A DNA stretch of 64,000 nucleotides, taken from positions 12,079 to 76,078 of the forward strand of contig CAYWUJ010000010.1 of assembly GCA_964461455.1 (NCBI GenBank). Reading direction: 5' to 3'. Below the pieces are notes generated by a model. That model was given only the letters and a program-made list of their open reading frames with translations, was not told the origin of the DNA and did no database searches. The number at the start of each line of letters is the position of its first letter. The first letter of the stretch is position 1. Below are positions 1 to 8,706 of this stretch, one piece after another. Source of the DNA: UBA1413 sp964461455 (lineage in GTDB: Bacteria > Bacteroidota > Bacteroidia > Bacteroidales > Prolixibacteraceae). A program made the translations under genes and the position numbers.

Positions 1-543
1 TGTGTTGTAATTCAGTTATATATCGAGATCATGCCTAATCGGTTCTTCACGCCCATGGAACTCGCATGGAGCAAATATACATGCCCTTTTGTGTTCGAAG
101 CGCCATGCTCGTTTCATCTGTTTAAAATATAATGTTATTATGGTTCATTCCGTGAAACAGATGTAATGACCATGTGGCTAATCATCACTGTTGGTGCATA
201 ATCGTGCATGGTCATTTTATGTGCTTAAATATTATGTTCATGGAATAGAATCTGTGAAAAAGACGTAATTGGCTCCGAAAAACTTCTTTTCCCATGTGGT
301 TACTGTTGCAGTCCTTGTCTGTCTTCAACGACCGCAAAAGAATAGCTTCGTCATTTCATTCCGGTGAGGACTTTTTGATTTCATGGATATTTCATAAAGA
401 TCAATTTTAACGGCCAGGAGGTAAAATTAACAAATTTTATCTGCTCCGCTGCCACCCGGGGTCATGGCCAGTGCGATAAAAAATCACTATATTGGCCGTG
501 AGATTAACGAATCACATACTACTCTATATCAATATTTTGCGTT
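1..543. other. Gene-free leader region with repeats
   Basis: No convincing coding frame is visible on either strand in these 543 bases, which look richer in A/T than the genes that follow. The stretch holds a palindromic repeat at 144-216 (separate entry), a degenerate second copy just after it (about 222-310), and a fragment in opposite orientation near 95-135 (TTCATCTGTTT and GCGCCATG, both also found in the copy at 12737-12809). It probably includes the promoter of the glycoamidase gene at 544, but I see no clean TAnnTTTG box at the usual distance from that start. Confidence 0.6.
144..216. repeat. Dispersed palindromic repeat, copy 1
   Basis: A 73-base element with perfect 10-bp inverted arms, AATGACCATG at 165-174 and CATGGTCATT at 207-216, separated by 32 bases. 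It aligns without gaps to 12737-12809, 61 of 73 positions identical, in the same orientation. On the minus strand it reads as a short open frame (ATG at 215, TAA after 25 codons) whose peptide matches that of copy 2 at 18 of 24 residues. It may be a structured RNA/DNA element, a miniature mobile repeat, or a tiny coding unit. Confidence 0.75.
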
Positions 544-2286
544 ATGAAAAAGATGCTTTTCTTCCTGTTGGCTCTCTGTGGAACCACCCTGTCGGGGGCT
601 CATCCTGGCGCGGCAAAACAAAAGCCCGAAGGATTACGGATCTTCTATCGCCAGGTCGTCAACGGACAGGAGGCGAGACGGGGAGCAAGTGCTGTTCTGG
701 AGGCCTCGACCGGGGTTTCGGTAGCCCGGGCCGAACGGGGGGGACAGCCCCTGTTGCCGCAGACCCCTGAGGAAAAAGAGATCCTCGATTTCCAAAACCG
801 GGTGGCTTACCAAACCGCCAGGCTGGCCAGCGGCTCCGCCTTTCATATCAGCACCCCATTCAGTGAATTTCCGCCGCTTACGATGACCGGCGAAAAACAG
901 ACCATCAAGGGTTTTTCCTGTGAGAAAGCCACCACCAGCCTGCGCAGTAACTCCATAGAGATCTGGTTCACCCGCGATGTTCCCTTCCGGGGAACTCCCC
1001 AGATGGCCTATGGCATACCCGACGGACTGGTCATGAAGATTGTCCGCAACAACAACTTTGAAATCGTCGCCGACTCGGTCATCGCCCTGAAAAAAGGAGA
1101 ACTGCCCTCCCTTCCTGCCGACCCGGGGGAAGCGGTCGACCAGGCCCTGTACCGTCATCGCATCACGGAGAACTACATCACCACGGTCGACATTTTCCGC
1201 GATGAACAGATCAGCTGGGGCAACACGTTCGACAATCCGCAGGGGGAGGTCCTGAACCAGACCTACAAATTTGCCGGAGGAACCGTTATCCTGAAAAAGG
1301 TAAAACTCCCCGAGGCCCCTGCCGGCGACCAGCTTTTCATTGAGCTGACCCAGTATTCCAAAGGCGATGCTTACGACCGCACCGGCACGGTCTTCATGAT
1401 TCCTGCCGGAAAGGAAAAGAGTTTCCTGGATGCCCTGCAGAAGGGAATCGACCAGGTACCCTCCTTCACCGCCCGCAACGGAAAAAGCTACCAGGGAATG
1501 ACTTCCACCCCCGGATACGACCCCGCCGTGGAACTGCTCCGCTTTTTCACCCCCTTTGGGGTCAGCCATTTCAACGAACAGGTGAAAGTATACGGACAAA
1601 CCTGGGAAAATGCCGCCTTTTACAAACAGGAGATCACCGACCTGATGCCCCTGCTGAAGGACGAGGTGTGGATAGGCGCCTTTATCGGCAACTACGACAA
1701 AGGAGGCCACAGCGTCACCCTGCAACTGAAATACTACCCGGGATCGCAAACCATCAGGGCCCGTGAAGAACCCGGAAGCTGGTCCCAGCCACTTTTCAAT
1801 ACCCTGAATATCATGGAAATGGCCGGACAGAATTATGGTACCCTTTTCGACACCGACTCCCTGACCGTGGAATTTGAGATTCCGGAAGGGGTGAAAAACC
1901 TGAAACTCCGCTATATCACCACCGGCCATGGCGGCTGGGGTGGCGGCGATGAGTTCAACCAGAAGGAGAACCGCATTATCATCGACAATCAGGTGGTATA
2001 CTACTTTACGCCCTGGCGTACCGATTGCGGCACCTGGCGGAAATACAACCCCTCTTCGGGAAATTTCTGGAACGGGCTGACTTCCAGCGACTACAGCCGG
2101 TCGGGATGGTGCCCCGGCAGTGCCACCGATCCGGTGTTCATTCCTCTCGATGACCTGCAACCGGGAAAACATGTGATCAGGGTGGCCATTCCCCAGGGAA
2201 AACCCGAAGGAGGCAGCTTCAGCGCCTGGTGTGTGTCGGGAGTACTGACCGGCGATCTGTATGTCAGAGCAGACCCGAAAGAATAG
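544..2286 (+). CDS. Secreted PNGase F-type peptide-N-glycosidase (F-II-like)
   Basis: Likely releases N-linked glycans from glycoproteins by hydrolysing the asparagine-glycan amide bond, outside the inner membrane. Residues 1-18 form a signal peptide. About 25-190 is an N-terminal domain resembling GLPGLI-family proteins (YGIPDGLVMKI near 156), as expected for the extra domain of PNGase F-II; 210-575 is the PNGase F core. Asp278 in YDRTGTV and Glu470 in GGGDEF fit the catalytic Asp and Glu of Elizabethkingia PNGase F (Asp60, Glu206), and WCPG (522-525) is a further family signature. The length (580 aa) fits PNGase F-II. It converges with and overlaps the thioesterase gene by 23 bases. Family assignment is strong; the substrate is inferred. 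Confidence 0.88.
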   Translation: MKKMLFFLLALCGTTLSGAHPGAAKQKPEGLRIFYRQVVNGQEARRGASAVLEASTGVSVARAERGGQPLLPQTPEEKEILDFQNRVAYQTARLASGSAFHISTPFSEFPPLTMTGEKQTIKGFSCEKATTSLRSNSIEIWFTRDVPFRGTPQMAYGIPDGLVMKIVRNNNFEIVADSVIALKKGELPSLPADPGEAVDQALYRHRITENYITTVDIFRDEQISWGNTFDNPQGEVLNQTYKFAGGTVILKKVKLPEAPAGDQLFIELTQYSKGDAYDRTGTVFMIPAGKEKSFLDALQKGIDQVPSFTARNGKSYQGMTSTPGYDPAVELLRFFTPFGVSHFNEQVKVYGQTWENAAFYKQEITDLMPLLKDEVWIGAFIGNYDKGGHSVTLQLKYYPGSQTIRAREEPGSWSQPLFNTLNIMEMAGQNYGTLFDTDSLTVEFEIPEGVKNLKLRYITTGHGGWGGGDEFNQKENRIIIDNQVVYYFTPWRTDCGTWRKYNPSSGNFWNGLTSSDYSRSGWCPGSATDPVFIPLDDLQPGKHVIRVAIPQGKPEGGSFSAWCVSGVLTGDLYVRADPKE

Positions 2287-2668
2287 CCCTTACCTTTTCC
2301 GGCAAAAGAGATGCCCTGCCTGTGGTTTTCATGACGCAGCCCACTTTCACGACCGCCTCGTTGAAAATCTCGCCGTCTTCCCCCTTCATCTGACAGGCAA
2401 AGGTGATACGGGCCCCCGAAACCGCCTTGAGCCGGGTGACCACCACAACCTTCCGGTCATATTTCAGAGGCCTCAAATACCGCAGGGTAGCCTCGGTCAC
2501 CGGAAGAATATACCCCTCCCCTTCCATCGCGGCGTAAGGAATCCCCAGATGTCTGAAAAGCTCCCAACGGGCTGTCTCATAACACTTCAGATAGTTGGAA
2601 TGGTGCATGAACCCCATCTGGTCGGTATCGGAATAAGAGACCCGGTATTGAATTTCAAAAGCTTCCAT
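2264..2668 (-). CDS. Acyl-CoA thioesterase, YbgC/FadM hot-dog family
   Basis: A 134-residue single hot-dog domain protein of the 4-hydroxybenzoyl-CoA thioesterase/YbgC type. The N-terminal motif YSDTDQMGFMHHSNYLKCYE (about 12-31) holds the catalytic Asp that sits in YxDTDxxGxVxHxxY in the family, and the length is typical. It should hydrolyse acyl-CoA in the cytoplasm, but the acyl chain cannot be told from sequence. Its 3' end overlaps the 3' end of the convergent glycoamidase gene by 23 bases, so the two transcripts are antisense there. It appears to be monocistronic. Confidence 0.85.
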   Translation of the reverse strand: MEAFEIQYRVSYSDTDQMGFMHHSNYLKCYETARWELFRHLGIPYAAMEGEGYILPVTEATLRYLRPLKYDRKVVVVTRLKAVSGARITFACQMKGEDGEIFNEAVVKVGCVMKTTGRASLLPEKVRAILSGLL

Positions 2669-2951
2669 CAGATAGTTTTTAAATGGAAAAGTTCAGCAAA
2701 GGTAACCCGAAAGGATGAATTTGGGACGTATGGCATACCGGCCTTTTTTTCCGTAACGGCGATAACAGGAGGTTATTTTAAACGGATTTTGCATCTCCGC
2801 TTAAGGGAAAAATGTGCATGTCCCGCTGGTTTTGACTATATTTGAAAGAATTGAGCAGGAATTGGATTCTTGATTACCCAGGGATGGTGATGTTTTCCGG
2901 TTCTTTCACGCCCCTTCCTGAAGTAAAAATGCAAACCAAAAAAGATAATAA
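2669..2951. promoter_or_regulatory. Divergent intergenic region with a TATATTTG box
   Basis: The 283 bases between the thioesterase and the radical SAM gene carry a Bacteroidota-type -7 box, TATATTTG at 2837-2844, pointing toward the radical SAM gene. That would give a leader of about 100 bases, much longer than the 10-17 bases typical of this window, so the leader could carry regulation. I see no clear riboswitch fold or hairpin in it. Confidence 0.4.
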
Positions 2952-4289
2952 ATGAAGTTTAAAAGTTATTCACTGAGCAATTACTTAACCATTCCCCAAA
3001 TCAGTAAATTATCTGCAGAAAGCAAACGAAACATTGAAATTGTAGGATCTGTTCTGCCCTTCAAGGTAAACAACTATGTCATTGATGAACTGATCGACTG
3101 GGACCATTACGAAGATGATCCCATTTTTCATCTGACGTTTCCCCAGAAGGATATGTTGTTGCCGCATCACTTTGAGGAGGTGGCATCGGCCATGGAAGGG
3201 GGTTCCGGCAAGGCAGAACTGGCAGAAGTATGCCGGAACATCAGGATGCAGCTCAATCCCAATCCTGCGGGGCAGCAGAATCACAACGTCCCTGAGATTG
3301 ACGGCGTCAAACTCCTGGGAATCCAGCATAAATACCGCGAGACGGTCCTGTTTTTTCCCAGTGCAGGACAAACCTGCCACAGTTACTGTACTTACTGTTT
3401 TCGCTGGTCCCAGTTCATCGGGATGGATGAGCTGAAGTTTGCCATGAAAGAGACCGAATTGTTGGTCAAATACCTCGAGCAGCACCATGAAGTCACCGAC
3501 CTGCTCTTCACAGGAGGCGACCCGATGACCATGAGCTACAAAGTTTTCAGGAAATACATAGACCCTTTCCTGTCAGAACTGAATAAGACCAACATTCAAA
3601 CCATCCGTATCGGCACAAAAGTATTGAGTTACTGGCCATACAAGTTTATTTCAGACGGTGATGCCGGTGATTTCCTGCGGTTGTTTGAAGAGATCAACGC
3701 CAGGGGCATCAACCTGGCCTTTATGGCCCATTTCACCCATCCCAGGGAGCTGGAAACCCCTGCGGTCAGGGAAGCCATACACAGGCTGAGAAATACGGGG
3801 GCCCAGATCAGGACACAATCCCCTATTGTGCGGCATGTCAACGACTCTCCGGAAATCTGGGCCGATATGTGGAGAAAGCAGGTGAACCTGAACTGCATCC
3901 CCTATTACATGTTTATTGCCCGGAATACCGGGGCGCAGCACTATTTTGCCATACCGCTGGTCGAAGCGTGGGAGATCTTCAGAAAGGCCTACCAGAGTGT
4001 CAGCGGGGTCTGCCGGACCGTTCGCGGACCGAGCATGTCATGCACCCCCGGCAAGGTACAGGTGCTGGGCGCCAACGAAATCAACGGGGAGAAGGTTTTT
4101 ATCCTCAGGTTCATTCAGGGGCGCAATCCCGACTGGGTGGCCCGCCCGTTTTTCGCCAAATTTGACCCGGAAGCCATCTGGATGGACACGCTGAAACCGG
4201 CCTTCGGGGAGAAATTCTTCTTTGAGGATGAAGAATTTCACTATTTCCGGGAGAAATACTACGACAGCACAGCCGACAATTTCGAATAG
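2952..4289 (+). CDS. KamA-family radical SAM protein (lysine 2,3-aminomutase-like)
   Basis: A cytoplasmic radical SAM/PLP enzyme candidate of 445 aa. The 4Fe-4S triad is Cys142, Cys146 and Cys149 in a CxxxCxxC motif (CHSYCTYC), followed by TGGDP near 189. Lysine 2,3-aminomutase proper places its PLP lysine in a DAPGGGGK loop; here the equivalent region reads MSCTPGK with Lys368, so a lysine is kept but the Asp that helps bind substrate lysine and the glycine run are not. The sequence therefore supports the fold and cofactors, not the lysine substrate. It stands alone: there is no EF-P, beta-lysine acetyltransferase or lysine fermentation gene beside it. The ATG at 2952 gives the full N-terminal extension usual for the family. 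Confidence 0.8.
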   Translation: MKFKSYSLSNYLTIPQISKLSAESKRNIEIVGSVLPFKVNNYVIDELIDWDHYEDDPIFHLTFPQKDMLLPHHFEEVASAMEGGSGKAELAEVCRNIRMQLNPNPAGQQNHNVPEIDGVKLLGIQHKYRETVLFFPSAGQTCHSYCTYCFRWSQFIGMDELKFAMKETELLVKYLEQHHEVTDLLFTGGDPMTMSYKVFRKYIDPFLSELNKTNIQTIRIGTKVLSYWPYKFISDGDAGDFLRLFEEINARGINLAFMAHFTHPRELETPAVREAIHRLRNTGAQIRTQSPIVRHVNDSPEIWADMWRKQVNLNCIPYYMFIARNTGAQHYFAIPLVEAWEIFRKAYQSVSGVCRTVRGPSMSCTPGKVQVLGANEINGEKVFILRFIQGRNPDWVARPFFAKFDPEAIWMDTLKPAFGEKFFFEDEEFHYFREKYYDSTADNFE

Positions 4290-4310
4290 CATCAGAAATG
4301 TTTTTTTTTC

Positions 4311-4318
4311 TATCTTAG
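4311..4318 (+). promoter_or_regulatory. -7 promoter box TATCTTAG
   Basis: Matches the Bacteroidota primary sigma -7 consensus TAnnTTTG at 7 of 8 positions and lies 67 bases before the ATG of the outer-membrane protein gene, directly after a run of nine T. No clear TTTG -33 element was found at the ideal distance. Confidence 0.35.
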
Positions 4319-4385
4319 GTCGCTCTTAATATTGAGGGTAAACAACGCTGCATTCAACCGATTACTCCACTAAATCTTTAAAAAT

Positions 4386-5705
4386 ATGAAGAAAGCGGTC
4401 TTTTTTTCGATAATGATCTTCACATTCCTGCTGGCCGGAGCCCAGGAAAAGGAGATGGTGACCAAAACCGGCTGGAATTTCGGAGCCCTTCCCACCATCA
4501 CCTATGACACCGACCTGGGATTCCAGTACGGTGCTTTGGTGAACCTTTACAACTACGGCGACGGCAGCCGGTTTCCCAATTACAACCACTCCCTCTATTT
4601 CGAGGTATCCCGGTTTACCAAAGGCAGCGGCATCAACCGCTTCTATTACGATTCCGACCGGCTGATCAAGGGATTGCAAACCTCGGTCGATCTCAGTTAC
4701 CTCTCCGACCAGGCTTACGATTTTTTTGGCTTTAACGGATATGACGCCGTTTACAATGCCCCCTGGATCGACGATGAATCTGACCAGTATGTGACCCGGA
4801 TGTTCTATAAATACGACCGCAAGCTCTTCCGTTTCAAAGTGGATCTCCAGGGAAAACTCGCCGGCGATCACTTCCGCTGGATCACCGGCTGGAATTTCCA
4901 GAATTTTAAAATTTCAGAAGTCAACCTCGATAAACTGAACAAGAACAAGGAAGGTGACGACAGACTGCCGGAAGTTCCGGGGCTCTTCCAGCTCTACAAG
5001 AATTGGGGGATTATCAGCGGTGATGAGGTGGACGGAGGCTTTGTCCCCACCTTCAAGGGGGGATTGGTGTTTGACACCCGCGACAACCGGCCCAATCCCA
5101 TGAAGGGGATGTGGACCGAAGCCGTGGTGGAAGCCTCCCCGAAGATCCTGGGTGCCGAAAGTTCCTTTGCCAAGCTGAGCCTGATCCACCGGCAATATTT
5201 CACGCTGGTGCCCCGTAACCTTTCCCTCGTATACCGCCTGGCCTACCAGACCACCATCGCCGGGGATGTCCCCTTCTTCTACCAGTCGCAGGTGGTCACC
5301 TCAATCCTCACCGGTGCTTTATCGGAGGGATTGGGCGGTGCCAAAACCCTGCGTGGGGTACTGCGGAACAGAGTGGTGGGCGACGGATTCTTTTACGGAA
5401 ACCTGGAAGCCCGCTGGAAATTTGCCCGGTTTAACTTTATAAAGAATAATTTTTACCTGGGCCTCAACGGTTTTGCCGACTTCGGAAAGGTCACCAAAAA
5501 AATCGACTTTAACATGCCGAACCTCGGACCGTGGATCGAGGATGACTTTTTCAAATCGGATGCCGAGAAATTGCACACCTCGGTGGGTGCCGGATTGCGC
5601 ATTGCCATGAATGAAAATTTCGTCATATCGGTTGATTATGGCCGCGCCCTCAACGAACAGGACGGCAAGTCAGGCATGTACATCGGCCTCAACTACCTCT
5701 TTTAA
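4386..5705 (+). CDS. Omp85/D15-like outer-membrane beta-barrel protein
   Basis: A 439-residue outer-membrane barrel. Residues 1-19 form a signal peptide ending in AGAQ. The rest alternates aromatic beta-strands, with FKGGLVFDTRDNRPNP near 224-239 (the FDTRD turn typical of Omp85/D15 surface antigens) and ends YIGLNYLF with the terminal aromatic residue expected for barrel insertion. No POTRA domains precede the barrel, so this is a barrel-only protein and not BamA or TamA. Cargo is unknown. Neighbours give no operon: a radical SAM gene lies upstream and a convergent serine dehydratase downstream. Confidence 0.75.
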   Translation: MKKAVFFSIMIFTFLLAGAQEKEMVTKTGWNFGALPTITYDTDLGFQYGALVNLYNYGDGSRFPNYNHSLYFEVSRFTKGSGINRFYYDSDRLIKGLQTSVDLSYLSDQAYDFFGFNGYDAVYNAPWIDDESDQYVTRMFYKYDRKLFRFKVDLQGKLAGDHFRWITGWNFQNFKISEVNLDKLNKNKEGDDRLPEVPGLFQLYKNWGIISGDEVDGGFVPTFKGGLVFDTRDNRPNPMKGMWTEAVVEASPKILGAESSFAKLSLIHRQYFTLVPRNLSLVYRLAYQTTIAGDVPFFYQSQVVTSILTGALSEGLGGAKTLRGVLRNRVVGDGFFYGNLEARWKFARFNFIKNNFYLGLNGFADFGKVTKKIDFNMPNLGPWIEDDFFKSDAEKLHTSVGAGLRIAMNENFVISVDYGRALNEQDGKSGMYIGLNYLF

Positions 5706-5845
5706 CTGATTGCGGAGGGCGGATAGCGGATTATGAAACTGACAACCGACAACAAATTCCCCGGTCACCGATTACCTTTTCCGGTGATTCCGTGACCCGG
5801 AGATTCAGGTAATCTGTCATAAAACCGCTGTCCCTTTGTCTGTTC
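5706..5845. repeat. Convergent intergenic region with short repeats
   Basis: Between two convergent genes lies a stretch of degenerate short repeats (GATTGCGGA, GGGCGGAT, AGCGGATT in sequence) and GGTCACCGATTACC at 5763-5776. That 14-mer recurs exactly at 11348-11361 and with one change at 11370-11383. No canonical terminator hairpin with a T run is visible. Confidence 0.45.
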
Positions 5846-7045
5846 TCACGGCATGGCATCCCGCAGGGCCAGTCCGCCCAGGGAGGTCTCCCGGTACTTG
5901 CTCTGGAGGCTGATTCCGGTCTCATACATGGTCAGGACCACCTCGTCGAAGCTGATGCGGTGGCGCCCGTCAGACATCAGGGCATAGGTATTATGGGCCA
6001 GCGCCCTTTGGGCCCCGAAGGCATTCCGTTCGATACAGGGGATCTGCACCAGTCCGGCCACCGGGTCGCAGGTGAGGCCCAGGTGGTGTTCCAGTCCCAT
6101 TTCCGCAGAATATTCGATCTGGTTGATGGTGCCGCCCATCATCTGGCTGGCAGCAGCCGACGCCATGGCGCAAGCGGTGCCCACTTCTCCCTGGCATCCT
6201 ACTTCGGCCCCCGAAATGGAGGCGTTGGTCTTGACCAGCATGCCGATCAGTCCGGCCGTGGCCAGGGCCCTGATGATCACATCCTCCGTGATCTTATAAA
6301 CCTTTTTGTGGTAATAAAGCACTGCCGGAAGCACCCCGCTGGCCCCGCAGGTGGGAGCCGTCACGATGACGCCACCCGAGGCATTCTCTTCCGAAACGGC
6401 CAGGGCATAGGCGAAAATCTGCGACCGCCGTTTAAAGGGGCCGGAATACTGACCCGCCTTGGCCTTGATCTCCCCCGCCTTCCGGGGAAGCATCAGCCCT
6501 CCCGGAAGGGTTCCCTGGGCATCGAGTCCCCGCCTGATGCTCTCCTGCATCACCTTCCATATCTCCTCCAGAAAATCCCAGATTTCCTGACCTTCATACC
6601 TTTCCACATACTCCCAGAAACGCAATCCGTGGGCATGACAATAGGCCAGGATTTCATCCATGCTCTTATGGGGATAGAGATGGACCGTCTCCTTCCCGCT
6701 CTGGTCGTCGACCACGGCCCCCCCGCCAATGCTATAGGCCGTCCACTCCCCCAGGAGGGTCTCCCGGGCATCGAAGGCTTCGAACTTCAGGGCGTTGGGA
6801 TGACGCGGCAGAAATATCGAAGGCTCCCATACCAGGGCCGATTTCCGCCCTTTAAAAACCTGCATCACCGCCTCATCGGTCAAATGGCCCTTCCCTGTGG
6901 CGGCCAGACTGCCATACAGGGTGATCCGGTAATGGTCAGCCTCCGGAAAACGCTCCAGAAACATCTTCGAAGCCCGCGTGGGTCCCATCGTATGACTGCT
7001 CGAAGGCCCCTTCCCTATCCTGTATATCTCCCTGATCGATTCCAT
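5846..7045 (-). CDS. sdaA: L-serine ammonia-lyase, single-chain iron-sulfur type
   Basis: Deaminates L-serine to pyruvate and ammonia in the cytoplasm. At 399 aa it combines the beta domain (residues 1-140, with GPSSSHTMGPTRA near 13-25) and the alpha domain. Cysteines in APTCGASGVLP, VGCQGEVGTAC and LTCDPVAGLVQIPC are those that bind the 4Fe-4S cluster in this family, which uses the cluster in place of PLP. It is divergent from pepD across 72 bases. A -7-like box TATTTTTA (minus strand, 7051-7058) lies only five bases before the ATG, so the true promoter may be elsewhere or the message nearly leaderless. A very long antisense frame covers it and is not a gene. Confidence 0.92.
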   Translation of the reverse strand: MESIREIYRIGKGPSSSHTMGPTRASKMFLERFPEADHYRITLYGSLAATGKGHLTDEAVMQVFKGRKSALVWEPSIFLPRHPNALKFEAFDARETLLGEWTAYSIGGGAVVDDQSGKETVHLYPHKSMDEILAYCHAHGLRFWEYVERYEGQEIWDFLEEIWKVMQESIRRGLDAQGTLPGGLMLPRKAGEIKAKAGQYSGPFKRRSQIFAYALAVSEENASGGVIVTAPTCGASGVLPAVLYYHKKVYKITEDVIIRALATAGLIGMLVKTNASISGAEVGCQGEVGTACAMASAAASQMMGGTINQIEYSAEMGLEHHLGLTCDPVAGLVQIPCIERNAFGAQRALAHNTYALMSDGRHRISFDEVVLTMYETGISLQSKYRETSLGGLALRDAMP

Positions 7046-7061
7046 GTCCGTAAAAATATGC

Positions 7062-7069
7062 TATTTTTG
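7062..7069 (+). promoter_or_regulatory. -7 promoter box TATTTTTG for pepD
   Basis: Exact match to TAnnTTTG in the divergent sdaA/pepD gap, 48 bases before the pepD ATG. No ideal -33 TTTG was found. Confidence 0.45.
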
Positions 7070-7117
7070 TCAATACTAAAATTCCAATATCTGGTTGCTG
7101 ATTTAAAATTTTACACC

Positions 7118-8572
7118 ATGCATACCTTTTCCGATTTAGCCCCCCAGCCCCTGTGGAACTATTTTTCAGAGATACTCAAGGTACCGCGTCCTTCCAAAAA
7201 GGAAGCGAAGATCATTGCCTGGCTTCTGGAGTTTGCCAAGGCCCATGGCCTGGAGGCCAAACGTGATGATGCCGGCAATGTGCTGATTTGCAAACCGGCG
7301 GGTCCGGGCAGGGAAAAGGCCCCCGTGGTGGTCCTTCAGACCCACATGGACATGGTGTGTGAAAAAAACAGCGACAAGGCGTTTGACTTTGAGAAGGATC
7401 CCATCGAAGGGGTGGTCGGCGATGAGTGGGTTTCGGCCAACGGAACCACCCTGGGGGCTGATGACGGCATCGGGATTGCCGCCCAGCTGGCGGTGCTCAC
7501 GTCACGCGATATCAGGCACGGCGCCGTCGAATGCCTGATTACCGTCGACGAAGAGACCGGCCTCACCGGGGCCAACGCCCTGCAGCCGGGATTTCTCAGC
7601 GGGAAGATCCTGCTGAACCTCGACTCGGAAGATGAAGGAGAAATTTTTATTGGCTGTGCCGGGGGCATCGATACCCTGGCCGTCTTCCGGTACGGCGAAG
7701 AGGAACTCCCCGCCGGGCAACTGGCGCTGCAGCTGAAGGTCTCAGGACTGACCGGGGGTCACTCGGGCGATGACATCCACAAGGGATTGGGGAATGCCAA
7801 CAAGATTCTGGCCCGTTTTCTGTGGCAGGCCCGGGCCAATCAGGAGATTTCCCTGGCGGAATTCGACGGGGGAAACCTCCGCAATGCCATCGCCCGGGAA
7901 GCCCGCGCCATCATCACCATCCCGGCAAACCTCAAAAATCAGCTGACGGCCGATTTCGAAGCCTACGCCGCCCTGGTAAAGTTCGAGTTTGAAAAAACGG
8001 AACCCTTACTGTCGCTGACCTGGGAGACCGTGCCCGCACCACAGTCGGTGATCGACACCCACACTTTGCACAACCTGCTGAATGCCCTGGCGGCCTGTCC
8101 GCACGGGGTGCTGGAATGGAGCACCCGGATGCCCGGCATGGTGGAGACCTCCACCAACCTGGCTTCTGTGAAATTCCCGGGGAAAGGGGAGATCGTGGTC
8201 ACCACCAGCCAGCGCAGTGAGATCGACAGCCGCAAGGCCATGGCCGCCGCCATGGTGGAATCGGTATTTACCCTGGCCGGGGCCGAAGTCACCCACTCCG
8301 ACGGATATCCAGGGTGGGCTCCCAATCCGGAGTCTGAAATCCTGAAAATCTCGGTAGCCTCCTACCGGAAGCTTTTCAACACGGAACCCATCGTCCGCTC
8401 CATCCATGCAGGGCTCGAATGTGGCCTTTTCCTGGAAAAATATCCTGACCTCGACATGGTCAGCATCGGCCCCACCATCAAGGGAGCCCACTCGCCCGCA
8501 GAGAGAATCAACATCGAAACCACGGAGAAATTCTGGAAACACCTGGTCGACATCCTGGAAAACGTGGGGTAA
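7118..8572 (+). CDS. pepD: Aminoacyl-histidine dipeptidase (Xaa-His dipeptidase)
   Basis: An M20-family metallopeptidase that cleaves dipeptides, classically Xaa-His such as carnosine, in the cytoplasm. The start at 7118 gives 484 aa, close to E. coli PepD (485 aa); the same frame stays open far upstream only because it runs antisense through sdaA. Metal ligands are visible in order: His in QTHMDMV (near 71), Asp in LGADDGIG (near 115), the Glu pair in DEETGLTGA (near 145) and Asp in NLDSED. Its divergent partner is serine dehydratase, which suggests use of peptides and amino acids as carbon and nitrogen sources. Confidence 0.92.
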   Translation: MHTFSDLAPQPLWNYFSEILKVPRPSKKEAKIIAWLLEFAKAHGLEAKRDDAGNVLICKPAGPGREKAPVVVLQTHMDMVCEKNSDKAFDFEKDPIEGVVGDEWVSANGTTLGADDGIGIAAQLAVLTSRDIRHGAVECLITVDEETGLTGANALQPGFLSGKILLNLDSEDEGEIFIGCAGGIDTLAVFRYGEEELPAGQLALQLKVSGLTGGHSGDDIHKGLGNANKILARFLWQARANQEISLAEFDGGNLRNAIAREARAIITIPANLKNQLTADFEAYAALVKFEFEKTEPLLSLTWETVPAPQSVIDTHTLHNLLNALAACPHGVLEWSTRMPGMVETSTNLASVKFPGKGEIVVTTSQRSEIDSRKAMAAAMVESVFTLAGAEVTHSDGYPGWAPNPESEILKISVASYRKLFNTEPIVRSIHAGLECGLFLEKYPDLDMVSIGPTIKGAHSPAERINIETTEKFWKHLVDILENVG

Positions 8573-8706
8573 CCCTTTCCCTCACCCGGCAGGTCGGCAA
8601 CACTGAGGCAAAACACCCCTGTCAGGAAACGGCAGGGCCGGCTAAAACCACTTCCGGAGGGAAAACAAGTGAAAAGGGATGATGGCGCAAAACACAAACC
8701 ACTGAG

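Noticed and set aside
634..2172. 512-codon open frame opposite the glycoamidase gene
   Set aside because: It runs antisense to a clear PNGase F coding sequence; the G/C-rich third positions keep the opposite frame open. Its own sequence shows no family motif.
2261..2845. 194-codon plus-strand frame over the thioesterase
   Set aside because: Antisense to the hot-dog thioesterase, with no recognisable fold.
5960..7117. Long N-terminal extension of the pepD frame
   Set aside because: It is antisense to serine dehydratase. The PepD domain and normal length begin at 7118, after a promoter box.
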